Shown here piece by piece: positions 47,551 to 55,800 of a stretch of DNA of 64,000 nucleotides. The stretch's first letter is position 1. Each line of letters begins with the position of its first letter. Both the position numbers and the translations under genes were made by a program. The notes under the pieces are model-generated. The model saw only the letters and a list, made by a program, of their open reading frames with translations, made no database searches and was not told the DNA's origin. Source of the stretch: JBFWVR01 sp050246635 (GTDB taxonomy: Bacteria > Acidobacteriota > Vicinamibacteria > Vicinamibacterales > UBA2999); contig JBFWVR010000006.1 in the NCBI GenBank assembly GCA_050246635.1, positions 186,001 to 250,000 on the forward strand, given 5' to 3'.

Positions 47551-49047
47551 TCAGCCCCTCCACCCGCCAAGCGTGACGAAGGGATCGGCCGGTCGAGTGG
47601 CGCCACTGCCGGTAGCGACCGGCCGACGCTCCTTGTGCGCGGCCGCCGCGACGAGGGCCGCCTCCGGGAGCGGCACCTCCGCTGCGGCCCGGCGGATCCC
47701 CGCGCCTTCCTGGTCGAGGAAGCCGGTGTGAATCGCGGCGTCGCGGAACGCCTCGTGGCCGAGAATCGCGAGCAGGAACGGGATGTTGGTGCGGATGCCC
47801 AGCACCGGGTAGTCGCGCAGCGCGGCCCTTGCGCGCTCGACGGCGAGGGCGCGGGTCTCGGCCCAGACGATCAGCTTCGCCAGCATGGGGTCGTAGTACA
47901 CGGACACCTCGCCGCCCTCGCGCACGCCGCCGTCGACGCGGATGCCCGGGCCCTGTGGCTCCCGGTACAGGAGCAGGGGACCCGCCTGCGGCAGGAAGTC
48001 CTGCGCGGGGTCCTCCGCGTAGATCCGGCATTCGATGGCGTGGCCGCGCTGCGAGAGGTCGTCCTGCGACCAGGGCAGGGGCTCGCCGGAGGCCACGAGG
48101 ACCTGCGCCCGCACGAGGTCGACACCGGTGACGCACTCCGTGACCGGGTGCTCGACCTGCAGCCGGGTGTTCATCTCGAGGAAGTAGAAGCGCGCCTCGT
48201 CACCGGTGCCCTCGAGCAGGAACTCCACGGTGCCGGCGTTGACGTACCCGCACGCCTTCGCGGCCGCCACCGCCGCCTCGCCCATGCGGGCCCGCAGCGT
48301 GGGCGTCAGCACCGGACAGGGGCTCTCCTCGATGGTCTTCTGGTGGCGCCGCTGGACCGAGCACTCACGCTCGAACAGGTGGACGGCGTTCCCCTGGCTG
48401 TCGGCGAAGACCTGGATCTCGACGTGCCGGGGCCGCTCGACGAGGCGCTCGACGTAGAGCGTGCCGTCGCCGAAGGCCGCCTGTGCCTCGCGCCGCGCGC
48501 GATCCACGGCGTCGGGCAGGCTGGCCGCCTCGCGGACGACCTTCATGCCAATCCCTCCGCCGCCCGCGGAGGGTTTGATCAGGATAGGGAAGCCGATGCG
48601 GGTGGCGGCCGCGATGATCGCGGCGTCGGACTGATCCGCCGGCGTCTCCCCCGGCACCACCGGCACGCCGGCCGCCTGCATCAGCTCGCGGGCCCCAATC
48701 TTCGAGCCCATGCGTTCGATGGCCTCGGGGGGCGGGCCGACGAAGATCAGGCCCGCCTCGCGACAGGCGCGGGCAAACGGCGCACGCTCGCTGAGGAACC
48801 CGTACCCGGGATGCACGGCGTCGGCCCCGGACTCCCGTGCCGCCTCGACGATTGCGTCCATCCGCAGGTAGCTCTCACGGGCCGGCGCCGGCCCGAGCCG
48901 GATCGCGCGGTCGGCGGCGAGCACGTGCGGCGCCCGCGCGTCGGCATCGGAATAGACGGCCACGGTCTCCACGCCCAGCTCGCGACAGGCGCGCATGATG
49001 CGCACGGCAATCTCGCCACGGTTGGCGACCAGCAGGCGGCGAATCAT
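47551..49047 (-). CDS. liuD: Biotin carboxylase chain of methylcrotonyl-CoA carboxylase
   Basis: The 498-residue ATP-grasp biotin carboxylase: IRRLLVANRGEIAVRIMRAC, HPGYGFLSERAPFARAC, the glycine-rich loop PSAGGGGIGMKVV, VEIQVFADSQGNAVHLFERE and VEHPVTECVTGVDLVRAQV. It carboxylates biotin on the separate carrier chain. The end region (up to PFVTLGGWRG) is longer than plain AccC (about 450) because it keeps part of an alpha-chain linker. Assigned to methylcrotonyl-CoA by neighbouring genes; propionyl-CoA or acetyl-CoA would be alternatives. Confidence 0.92.
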   Translation of the reverse strand: MIRRLLVANRGEIAVRIMRACRELGVETVAVYSDADARAPHVLAADRAIRLGPAPARESYLRMDAIVEAARESGADAVHPGYGFLSERAPFARACREAGLIFVGPPPEAIERMGSKIGARELMQAAGVPVVPGETPADQSDAAIIAAATRIGFPILIKPSAGGGGIGMKVVREAASLPDAVDRARREAQAAFGDGTLYVERLVERPRHVEIQVFADSQGNAVHLFERECSVQRRHQKTIEESPCPVLTPTLRARMGEAAVAAAKACGYVNAGTVEFLLEGTGDEARFYFLEMNTRLQVEHPVTECVTGVDLVRAQVLVASGEPLPWSQDDLSQRGHAIECRIYAEDPAQDFLPQAGPLLLYREPQGPGIRVDGGVREGGEVSVYYDPMLAKLIVWAETRALAVERARAALRDYPVLGIRTNIPFLLAILGHEAFRDAAIHTGFLDQEGAGIRRAAAEVPLPEAALVAAAAHKERRPVATGSGATRPADPFVTLGGWRG

Positions 49048-49084
49048 CGCCGTGGCCCCCCGTCCCTCGGCTCCCGCGTCCCGC

Positions 49085-49870
49085 TCATTCGGCCACCCAG
49101 CCGGGCTTCTGTTTGGACAGGAAGGCCTTCAGGCCCTGCTGGCCCTCGGGTGAGACGCGCTGGTCGGCGATGGCCTCGGCGGTGATCTCCTTCGAGTCGG
49201 CGGGGCCGCGGCCCCAGACGGCAGGGATGATCGCCTTCGCCGCGGCGACGCCGGTGGGCGCCGCCGTCAGCACCTCCGAGAGGTAGCGGCCGACCGCCTC
49301 GTCCAGGGTCTCGGACGGCACCACGGTGTGCACGAGCCCGATCTCGCGGGCGCGGGCCGCGCCGAACCGCATGCCGGTGAGGAACAGCTCACGGGCGGCC
49401 GACACGCCGATCTTGGGCAGCACGTAGGGCGAGATGACCGCGGGCAGGATCCCGAGCTTGGTCTCCGTGAACCCGAAGATGGCCTGCTCCTCGGCGACGA
49501 CGATGTCGCACACCGCGGCGAGCCCCGATCCCCCGCCAAGCGCGGCGCCGTGGATGCGGCCGATGACGGCGACCGGCAGCGAGTCGAGTGCGAGGAACAT
49601 GTCGGCCATGGCCCGGGCGTCGCGCACGTTGTCCTCGCGCGAGTAGTCGACCATCCTGGCCATCCAGGCCGCGTCGGCACCGGCGCTGAAGACCTTGCCC
49701 GCGCCCGCGAGCACGACGGCGCGCAGGCCGCGGTCCTCGGCGGCCGCGCGGGCCCAGGCGGTGAGCTCGGCGATGACGTGCTCGTTGAACGCGTTGCGCA
49801 CGTCGGGCCGGTTCAGCGTGACGTGCTCGACCGGGCCGTCCCGGCGAATGGTGAGGAACTGGTATGCCAT
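49085..49870 (-). CDS. liuC: Enoyl-CoA hydratase, probably methylglutaconyl-CoA hydratase
   Basis: The 261-residue crotonase: the oxyanion-hole segments RAVVLAGAGKVFSAGADAAW and GAALGGGSGLAAVCDIVVAE and the catalytic Glu region GFTETKLGILPAVISPYVL are intact. Between carboxylase and HMG-CoA lyase genes, methylglutaconyl-CoA hydratase (the step from 3-methylglutaconyl-CoA to HMG-CoA) is the logical function; the sequence alone shows only the crotonase family. 37 bases before the biotin carboxylase start. Confidence 0.9.
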   Translation of the reverse strand: MAYQFLTIRRDGPVEHVTLNRPDVRNAFNEHVIAELTAWARAAAEDRGLRAVVLAGAGKVFSAGADAAWMARMVDYSREDNVRDARAMADMFLALDSLPVAVIGRIHGAALGGGSGLAAVCDIVVAEEQAIFGFTETKLGILPAVISPYVLPKIGVSAARELFLTGMRFGAARAREIGLVHTVVPSETLDEAVGRYLSEVLTAAPTGVAAAKAIIPAVWGRGPADSKEITAEAIADQRVSPEGQQGLKAFLSKQKPGWVAE

Positions 49871-49886
49871 GGGTCCCAGGGCGCCG

Positions 49887-51494
49887 CTACATGCGGAAGA
49901 CGCCGAATTTCGCCGGCGGCACCGGCGCGTTGTAGGCCGCCGACAGGCCGAGGGCGAGCGCGGCCCGCGTCTCCGCCGGGTCGAGGATGCCGTCGTCCCA
50001 GAGGCGCGCGGTGGAGTAGTAGGGCGAGCCCTCGCTGTCGTACTTCTGGAGGATCGGATCGCGAATCGCGGCCTCCTCCTCCGGGGGGAAGGGCTTGCCC
50101 GCGCGAGCCAGCTGGTCGCGCTTGACGGTCGTCAGCACGCCGGCTGCCTGCTCGCCGCCCATCACCGAGATGCGCCCGTTGGGCCACATCCAGAGGAACC
50201 GCGGGTCGTAGGCGCGGCCGCACATGCCGTAGTTGCCGGCGCCGAAGCTGCCGCCGATGAGCACGGTGAACTTGGGCACGACGGAGTTGGCGACCGCGTG
50301 CACCATCTTGGCGCCGTCCTTCGCGATGCCCCCGCGCTCGTACTGCTGGCCGACCATGAAGCCCGTGATGTTCTGCAGGAACACGAGCGGGATGCCGCGG
50401 AGGTTGCAGAGCTCGATGAAGTGCGTGGCCTTGAGCGCCGACTCGGAGAACAGCACGCCGTTGTTGGCGATGATCCCCACCAGGTAGCCGTGCAGGCGCG
50501 CGAAGCCGCAGACGATCGTCGTCGCGTAGCGCTCCTTGAACTCGTCGAAGCGCGACCCGTCGACGATGCGCGCGATGATCTCGCGCACGTCGTAGGGCTT
50601 GCGGAGCTCGGCGCTCACGATCCCGTAGATTTCCTTCGGGTCGTACGCGGGATCCTCGGGCGTGGTCACGTCCGCGGGGCCGTGCTTCACCCGGTGCAGC
50701 GTCGAGACGATCGTGCGGGCCTGGTGCAGCGCGTGGTCGTCGTCTTCGGCGAAGTAGTCCGCGACGCCCGACAGGCGGGTGTGCACGTCCGCGCCGCCCA
50801 GGTCCTCGGCCGACACTTCCTCGCCGGTCGCCGCCTTCACGAGCGGCGGGCCGCCCAGGAAGATCGTCCCCGTGCCCTTGACGATGATCGTCTCGTCGGA
50901 CATCGCCGGCACGTACGCGCCGCCGGCGGTGCAGGAGCCCATGACGACCGCAATCTGCGGGATGCCCTCCGCCGACATGCGGGCCTGGTTGAAGAAGATC
51001 CGGCCGAAGTGCTCGCGGTCGGGGAAGACGTCCGCCTGCAGGGGCAGGAACGCGCCGCCCGAGTCGACGAGGTAGACGCACGGCAGGTGGTTCTGCAGCG
51101 CGACTTCCTGGGCCCGGATGTGCTTCTTGACCGTCATCGGGTAGTACGTGCCGCCCTTCACCGTCGCGTCGTTGGCGACGATGAGCACCTCGCGGTCCGA
51201 CACGCGGCCGATGCCGGTGACGACCCCCGCCGAGGGCGCGTCCCCCCCGTACATGTCCCACGCGGCGAGCGCGGAGAGCTCGAGAAAGGCGGTGCCGGGA
51301 TCGAGCAGGCGCTCGATGCGCTCGCGCACGGGCAGCTTGCCCTGCTCGCGGTGGCGCTCGAGGTAGCGGGGGCCGCCCCCCTGCTGCACGGCGGCCAGGC
51401 GCTCGCGGTATTCGGCGACGAGCGCGGCCATGCGGTCGTGGTTGGCGCGGAACTCGGGCGAGTCCGTCTGGATGTGCGACTCGAGGATATCCAT
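49887..51494 (-). CDS. liuB: Methylcrotonyl-CoA carboxylase carboxyltransferase (beta) chain
   Basis: The 535-residue carboxyltransferase. MDILESHIQTDSPEFRANHD, the acyl-CoA and biotin loops VYLVDSGGAFLPLQADVFPD, MGSCTAGGAYVPAMSDETII, GTIFLGGPPLVKAATGEEVS and FLQNITGFMVGQQYERGGIA followed by KDGAKMVHAVANSVVPK are the methylcrotonyl-CoA subtype signature (GGPPLVKAATGE). It is the first gene of the leu-degradation set here; isovaleryl-CoA dehydrogenase is not in the window. ATG 51494. Confidence 0.96.
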   Translation of the reverse strand: MDILESHIQTDSPEFRANHDRMAALVAEYRERLAAVQQGGGPRYLERHREQGKLPVRERIERLLDPGTAFLELSALAAWDMYGGDAPSAGVVTGIGRVSDREVLIVANDATVKGGTYYPMTVKKHIRAQEVALQNHLPCVYLVDSGGAFLPLQADVFPDREHFGRIFFNQARMSAEGIPQIAVVMGSCTAGGAYVPAMSDETIIVKGTGTIFLGGPPLVKAATGEEVSAEDLGGADVHTRLSGVADYFAEDDDHALHQARTIVSTLHRVKHGPADVTTPEDPAYDPKEIYGIVSAELRKPYDVREIIARIVDGSRFDEFKERYATTIVCGFARLHGYLVGIIANNGVLFSESALKATHFIELCNLRGIPLVFLQNITGFMVGQQYERGGIAKDGAKMVHAVANSVVPKFTVLIGGSFGAGNYGMCGRAYDPRFLWMWPNGRISVMGGEQAAGVLTTVKRDQLARAGKPFPPEEEAAIRDPILQKYDSEGSPYYSTARLWDDGILDPAETRAALALGLSAAYNAPVPPAKFGVFRM

Positions 51495-51551
51495 CGGGCT
51501 AGGTGTCGGACCTCGGGCGGGCCGGCGCGCGCCCCGTGCGCGGCCGGCGGG

Positions 51552-51743
51552 CTACCACCCGCAGCAGTCGGTCTTGAAGCGGCAGTTGGGGCACCGCCAG
51601 ACCGCGTGCATGCGGTACATGTCGGCCCCGCACCGCTCGCACACCGTGCGCGGCTCGGCCCCCTGCGGGTCCGAGACCGGACGGGACAGGGCGGACACGA
51701 TTGGCGTGATGACGAGCGGCTTGCTGGCGGGACGGTCCGGCAT
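51552..51743 (-). CDS. Small zinc-ribbon protein
   Basis: The 63-residue protein has an N-terminal tail and a zinc ribbon: CERCGADMYRMHAVWRCPNC, then RFKTDCCGW. The two CxxC knuckles are followed by an extra Cys-Cys pair that might give further ligands. Function unknown. A perfect -10 TATAAT (minus strand 51757-51752) stands eight bases from ATG 51743, so transcription should be strong and leaderless. Confidence 0.85.
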   Translation of the reverse strand: MPDRPASKPLVITPIVSALSRPVSDPQGAEPRTVCERCGADMYRMHAVWRCPNCRFKTDCCGW

Positions 51744-51751
51744 GCCCCGGC

Positions 51752-51757
51752 ATTATA
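51752..51757 (-). promoter_or_regulatory. -10 box TATAAT of the zinc-ribbon gene
   Basis: A consensus TATAAT on the minus strand, eight bases before the ATG. No good -35 is visible at 17 bases. The spacing predicts a leaderless mRNA. Confidence 0.6.
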
Positions 51758-51799
51758 GCGGACCGTCGTCCCCGTTATGGTTGGGCCGCCGGCCCGAGC

Positions 51800-52093
51800 T
51801 CAAAGCGGCAGGTGATCGTGCGGGTCGGTCGGGCCCGTCCGCGGCCGCCGCTCGCGGCCGCCGAGGCCCGCGCCCACGGCCAGACAGCCGATGCCCACCG
51901 CGAACACGAGGCCGAAGACCGCGGCGGTGAACCGATCGGGCCCATCGTCCGGGGGCAGGCCCGCTGGCTCGGCCGCCTGCGCGGCGGCGGTGTCGGCGCC
52001 CGGCGAGAAGATCTCGGAGTCGCGGCAGGACACCCAGGCGCCGCCAACGCCGATGACGACGAGCAGCGCGCCGACGATGAGGAGCGTGCGCAT
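51800..52093 (-). CDS. Small two-helix membrane protein of unknown function
   Basis: The 97-residue protein has helix 1 at residues 3-21 (TLLIVGALLVVIGVGGAWVS), a polar middle (CRDSEIFSPGADTAAAQAAE) and helix 2 (FTAAVFGLVFAVGIGCLAVG), then a basic tail. AGGAGG lies six bases upstream of ATG 52093. Nine bases downstream of a second small membrane gene. Not recognised beyond this. Confidence 0.75.
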   Translation of the reverse strand: MRTLLIVGALLVVIGVGGAWVSCRDSEIFSPGADTAAAQAAEPAGLPPDDGPDRFTAAVFGLVFAVGIGCLAVGAGLGGRERRPRTGPTDPHDHLPL

Positions 52094-52102
52094 GGGAACC
52101 TC

Positions 52103-52306
52103 CTACTTGGCCTTCGCCACGACGACGATGCCCGCCAGGAGCAACAGGCCGCCGGCGATCGGCGGGATCGGGACCGACTCGGTCTTCTCGGCCGTCACCT
52201 CGAGCGGGCCGGCATCGACGACGGTGTCGTCGTGCGTCCACGAGATGCCGCCATAGATGAGCCCGACAATGCCAAGAATGATGAGCACGACGCCCAATAG
52301 CTTCAC
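52103..52306 (-). CDS. Small membrane protein, DUF3185-like
   Basis: The 67-residue protein from GTG 52306: VKLLGVVLIILGIVGLIYGG, then TVVDAGPLEVTAEKTESVP, and a second helix IAGGLLLLAGIVVVAKAK. This two-helix pattern with the VDxGPxxxTA motif is frequent in Acidobacteria. AGGGAGG lies six bases upstream and decides this start over upstream readings. Probably co-transcribed with the 97-residue gene. Function unknown. Confidence 0.75.
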   Translation of the reverse strand: MKLLGVVLIILGIVGLIYGGISWTHDDTVVDAGPLEVTAEKTESVPIPPIAGGLLLLAGIVVVAKAK

Positions 52307-52395
52307 GCAAGCCTCCCTGAAAGGGCCGGCCGCCGTCCCAGCACGGCGGTTCAGCCGGGTTCGTGGCCTACTTGAGCAAGGGTTGTTCCATTGCA

Positions 52396-52423
52396 GATTG
52401 ACAATTGAAGATTGGCGATTGAA
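52396..52423. repeat. Heptamer repeat (GATTG, period 7)
   Basis: Four heptamers, GATTGAC-AATTGAA-GATTGGC-GATTGAA, in an AT-richer patch between a terminator and a small membrane gene. It resembles the heptamers at 62369-62417. Confidence 0.7.
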
Positions 52424-52426
52424 ACG

Positions 52427-52470
52427 CACAAGGCCCGCCGCCGCGCCCCGGCGCGGCGACGGGCCCTGTG
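52427..52470 (-). terminator. Terminator hairpin of the sigma-54 regulator operon
   Basis: CACAAGGCCCGCCGCCGCGCC pairs with GGCGCGGCGACGGGCCCTGTG across a short loop, with a single bulge or mismatch. It follows the response-regulator gene on the minus strand. It shares the CACA(A)GG...CC(T)TGTG base with the hairpin at 41823-41859. Confidence 0.75.
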
Positions 52471-52484
52471 CCTTCGTGCTGAAT

Positions 52485-52512
52485 CTTCAATCTGAGATCT
52501 TCAATCTGAGAT
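52485..52512. repeat. Two tandem 14-bp repeats CTTCAATCTGAGAT
   Basis: Two exact copies adjoin the stop codon of the response regulator (52513-52515). AT-rich compared with surroundings. Confidence 0.8.
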
Positions 52513-54018
52513 CTAATCGTCCCCCGCGTCCGTGATCCCGCACTCCTTGATCTTGTTGAGCAGCGTCTTGTAGCTCACGCCCAGGAACTCGGCGGTCTTG
52601 CGCCGGTTCCAGCGGAACCGGTCGAGCGCCTGCTGGATGGCGTCACGCTCGGCCTTGAGCGCGGCTTCCTTCGACAGCTCGTGCAGGCTGATGGGGTCGT
52701 CGCCGAGCGGGGCGGGCCCCGGCGGCGGCGGGGGAGGCGGCGGCGCCGTGGCGACCGCGCCGCCGGGGGCCACCGCGGCGGGGACGGCCGCGCCGACGGC
52801 GGCCATCGCGCGGGCGGGGGACGCCGACGGCCGCACGGGCCGCTGCAGTTCGGAGAGCGCCAGGGTCTCGTCCTGCAGCACGACGTAGCGCTTGATCGCG
52901 TTCTCGAGCTCCCGCACGTTGCCCGGCCAGGGATAGTCCTGCATGGCCTGGCGCAGCGGCTGCGAGATCCGGGGCATCGGACGGCCGAAGCGCTGGGCGT
53001 ACTTCTGCAGGAAGAACTCCGTGAGCGGCTCGATCTCGTCGCGGCGGTCGCGCAGCGGCGGCACCACGACCTCGATGACCTGCAGCCGGTAGTACAGGTC
53101 CTCGCGGAAGGTCCCGGCCTGGATCATCGCCTCGAGGTCGCAGTTGGTCGCGGCGATGATGCGGACGTCCACCTCGATGGGCCGGTTGCTCCCGAGCTTG
53201 GTGAACGCCCGGTCCTGCAGGACGTGCAGCAGCTTGGCCTGCAGCTTCGCGGGCATCTCGCCAATCTCGTCCAGCATCAGCGTGCCGAGGTTGGCGTACT
53301 CGAACTTGCCGACCCGCGCGGTCTGCGCGCCGGTGAAGGCGCCGCGTTCGTGGCCGAACAGCTCGCTCTCGAGCAGCTCCGAGGGGAGCGCCGCGCAGTT
53401 GACCTTGACGAACGGCTTGACGCGCCGCGGCGAGCGGCGGTGGAGCTCCCGCGCGATGATCTCCTTGCCCACCCCGCTCTCCCCGCGGATCAGCACGCTG
53501 ACGTCGCTGTCGGCGACGCGCTCGATCATCGTCATGACCTGGCGCATGGCGTGGCCCGGCCCCCAGCAGGGCAGCGCGCCATCGCTGTCCTCCGAGACCT
53601 GGAGCCGCAGCCGCGCCACCTCGCGGGTGAGCTGCGTCTTCTCGAAGGCACTGCGGATGGCGGCGTCGAGCGCGGCTTCGCCGAGCCCTTCCGGGTCGTC
53701 CGGCTTCACGACGTAGTCGGCCGCGCCGAGCCGGACCGCATCCACAATCGTGGAGGTCACCTGGCGGCCGGACAGCATGATGACCTGCACGGACGGGTGC
53801 GCCTGGCGGAGGGCCTTGAGCGTGTCCAGGCCGTCCATGCCCGGCATCAGCACGTCGAGCAGGACCACATCGACGTCCTCGCCCGCATGCAGGGCCTGCA
53901 GCAGCGCGCTGCCGCTGGTGAAGGCCACCACGTCGTAGCCGCGCGAGCGGAGCATCGTGTGCAGGTACTCGTTGAACTGCGGGTCGTCATCCACGAGGGC
54001 GAGACGGGCGGTGTTCAT
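52513..54018 (-). CDS. NtrC-family sigma-54-dependent response regulator
   Basis: The 501-residue protein: receiver domain (LALVDDDPQFNEYL, phospho-Asp in VVLLDVLMPGMDG, KPDD) to about 120, then the AAA+ sigma-54 activator domain (Walker A GESGVGKE, GAFTGA loop in ELFGHERGAFTGAQT, Walker B LMLDEIGEMP, second region WPGNVRELENAIKRYV), a Pro/Ala linker and a Fis-type helix-turn-helix (RNRRKTAEFLGVSYKTLLNK). Wait-free coupling with its partner kinase: ATG 54018 overlaps the kinase stop (ATGA). Controls sigma-54 promoters that I could not locate. Confidence 0.95.
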   Translation of the reverse strand: MNTARLALVDDDPQFNEYLHTMLRSRGYDVVAFTSGSALLQALHAGEDVDVVLLDVLMPGMDGLDTLKALRQAHPSVQVIMLSGRQVTSTIVDAVRLGAADYVVKPDDPEGLGEAALDAAIRSAFEKTQLTREVARLRLQVSEDSDGALPCWGPGHAMRQVMTMIERVADSDVSVLIRGESGVGKEIIARELHRRSPRRVKPFVKVNCAALPSELLESELFGHERGAFTGAQTARVGKFEYANLGTLMLDEIGEMPAKLQAKLLHVLQDRAFTKLGSNRPIEVDVRIIAATNCDLEAMIQAGTFREDLYYRLQVIEVVVPPLRDRRDEIEPLTEFFLQKYAQRFGRPMPRISQPLRQAMQDYPWPGNVRELENAIKRYVVLQDETLALSELQRPVRPSASPARAMAAVGAAVPAAVAPGGAVATAPPPPPPPPGPAPLGDDPISLHELSKEAALKAERDAIQQALDRFRWNRRKTAEFLGVSYKTLLNKIKECGITDAGDD

Positions 54019-54674
54019 GCGGGCTGTTCCTCCTCAGGGAACCGGACGGCCAGCGCGACGGGAGCGCCGGCGGTTGTCCAGACGCTGGCGCCTTCGGCGT
54101 CCAGCACCACGTGCGCGGCGAGCAGCTTCAGGCCGAACCCGCCGCGATCGGTCGGGAAGTCGACGGTGCGCTGGGCGCCGGGACCGGCCCCGAGGGCGCC
54201 GAAGCCCTCGACCTGGCCGATCAGCAGTTCATGGCCGGGCCCGCTGGTGGCCCGGCGGACGGCAATCGTCGGTGCGGCCCCGCGCGCCTGGCGGGCGGCC
54301 GCCTCGATGAGCGTGCCGAGCGCCCGCGCGACCTCGGCCGGGCGGCAGAGCGGCACGTCCGTCCCGGTCCGCGGGGGCCGAACCGGGGCGTCGAGGGCCG
54401 CGTGCGCCACCGCCTCCGCGAGCACGGCGTCGAGCGCCGTCGCCCGACGGGCCGGCGGGGGGGTCTCGAGCAGGTCGGCCAGCGCGCTCGCCTCGTGCGT
54501 GAGTGCGCTGATCCGGGCGACCGCGGCCTGCGTCTGCGCGAGCGCCCGCTCGCGTTCCGCGGGCGCGGCCAGGCGGCCGTCGCGCAGCATGCGCAGGTAC
54601 CCCTGCGCCACCGATGCCGGCGCCCGTAGTTCGTGTGCCAGCAAGTGGAGCAGAGCCCCGACGTCAATCGACAT
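54015..54674 (-). CDS. Small cytosolic histidine-kinase-like protein
   Basis: The 219-residue protein begins with a HisKA helix pair and phospho-acceptor motif LLHLLAHELRAPASVAQGYL. The C-terminal part is HATPase-like, but the N box (NxxxN) is not evident (TLIEAAARQARGA) and the G1 box is missing; only a G2-like stretch (RGGFGLKLLAAHVVLDAEG) remains. It has no sensor or membrane region. It may be a degenerate kinase, a phosphatase or phosphotransfer protein for the overlapping NtrC-type regulator. Confidence 0.8.
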   Translation of the reverse strand: MSIDVGALLHLLAHELRAPASVAQGYLRMLRDGRLAAPAERERALAQTQAAVARISALTHEASALADLLETPPPARRATALDAVLAEAVAHAALDAPVRPPRTGTDVPLCRPAEVARALGTLIEAAARQARGAAPTIAVRRATSGPGHELLIGQVEGFGALGAGPGAQRTVDFPTDRGGFGLKLLAAHVVLDAEGASVWTTAGAPVALAVRFPEEEQPA

Positions 54675-54995
54675 GTCCAGAAAGTGCCTCCGAGCGTACC
54701 ACAGGGACCCGCGAGCCGGGTCAGCCGGTCACGCGGTCGGCAGCCGTAGAGCAAGAGTGGGGCCGGAGACGACCAGAACGCGGAACTGCGCGGCACAGTG
54801 CCGGAACTCGGCCATTCGCGTCACGAGGCCTGGCACGCTCGATGGGAATCGGGCGCCATATTCTGTGCAGCTGGATGCTCACCCAGTCCAAGCCCGTCCA
54901 TAGGCACTCACGAGTTTGCCGGCTCTGCGGCGGGATCGAACCTTGCTGTCCCGTCTGGGCAACGCCGGCACCTCTGCCGGCAGGAAGGAGAGTTC
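54675..54995. other. 321-base divergent intergenic region with 5' leader hairpin
   Basis: The gap between the kinase-like gene (minus) and ytxH (plus) holds no convincing ORF. A perfect hairpin GCCGGCA-CCTC-TGCCGGC (54964-54981) lies just before the ytxH Shine-Dalgarno AAGGAG. A TGGCACG element at 54833 region resembles a sigma-54 -24 box, but the -12 element (ATGGG) does not match, so no sigma-54 promoter is called. Confidence 0.5.
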
Positions 54996-55301
54996 ATGCA
55001 GGACGGAAACGGCACCGCAGGCGTGGCCCTCGGGCTGATTGCAGGACTGACGTTGGGGGCGGCCCTGGGCGTGCTGCTCGCACCCAGCTCCGGGGAGGAA
55101 CTCCGGGCCGACATCGGACAGCGCTATCGGCGCGCCACCGATCGCGCCAGGACGCTCGCCGACGACGCGCGTCAGCAGGCGCGGACCGCGGGCCGGCAGG
55201 CCGCCGAGTCGGCCCATGCCGCCATCGAGACCGGCCGGCGCCGTGCGGACCAGCTCGCGGACCGCGCGCACGACGGCGTCGCGTCAGTGACCCCGGCCTG
55301 A
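54996..55301 (+). CDS. YtxH-domain stress protein
   Basis: The 101-residue protein has one N-terminal helix GVALGLIAGLTLGAALGVLL followed by the YtxH motif APSSGEELRADIGQRYRRAT and a charged amphipathic coil. Family members are linked to general stress, function unknown. ATG 54996 has AAGGAG upstream; longer readings are not supported. Followed 39 bases later by an lmo0937-type gene. Confidence 0.88.
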   Translation: MQDGNGTAGVALGLIAGLTLGAALGVLLAPSSGEELRADIGQRYRRATDRARTLADDARQQARTAGRQAAESAHAAIETGRRRADQLADRAHDGVASVTPA

Positions 55302-55340
55302 TCCGGGACGCGCCAACCACTTCACCCCTAGGAGGCGATG

Positions 55341-55490
55341 ATGTTGACGACGATTCTGGTGCTTCTCGTGCTGCTGTGGGCCCTCGGCATGGTCAGCTCG
55401 TACACGCTCGGTGGCTTCATCCACCTGCTGCTGGTCCTCGCCATTGCCATGGTGCTGATCCGCGTCATCCAGGGCCGGAACCCGGTCTGA
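55341..55490 (+). CDS. lmo0937-family small membrane protein
   Basis: A 49-residue hydrophobic peptide starting MLTTILVLLVLLWALGMVSS and continuing with YTLGGFIHLLLVLAIAMVLI, ending RVIQGRNPV. The SSYTLGGFIHxLL block is the hallmark of the lmo0937 family. Two in-frame ATGs exist; ATG 55341 is preferred because AGGAGG is five bases upstream. Function unknown; stress-linked neighbours suggest an envelope-stress role. Confidence 0.9.
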   Translation: MLTTILVLLVLLWALGMVSSYTLGGFIHLLLVLAIAMVLIRVIQGRNPV

Positions 55491-55800
55491 CGGCGGCGCA
55501 GGCCCGGTCACGCATCGCGTATATCCCCGCGGGTGGGCCGACGTGCCCGCCCGGGGAGCCCGCGACGCGCGGGTCGAACCGATCAGCAGCGGGCCAGGCC
55601 ACCCGAGCGGCATCCCCCGCCGCACGGTTCTCCCGGTCCGCGCGACTGACCGGCGCCGCCACCCTCCCGAGGGGGCGTGACGCCACCGCGGGCGGCGCCG
55701 GCCGCGCGCTCGATGCAGGAAGCTGATCCGCGAGGCGCTCTCGCGCTACAATCGCGTCTGTATTCAAATCAGACAGTCCAGGCTGGTCACGGCAGAGCTC
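55491..55800. other. 310-base intergenic region
   Basis: No supported ORF. GC-rich until 55740, then a less GC-rich promoter region with TACAAT and an inverted repeat (separate entry). Nothing else recognised. Confidence 0.5.
55747..55774 (+). promoter_or_regulatory. Promoter -10 TACAAT with downstream inverted repeat operator
   Basis: TACAAT (55747-55752) is followed by GTCTG-TATTCAAAT-CAGAC (55756-55774), an inverted repeat overlapping the expected transcription start. Placement over the start site is typical for a repressor site. The response-regulator gene starts 26 bases further on. Confidence 0.55.

Noticed and set aside
54831..54850. Sigma-54 promoter before ytxH
   Set aside because: TGGCACG fits -24, but the -12 element reads ATGGG in place of TTGCA.
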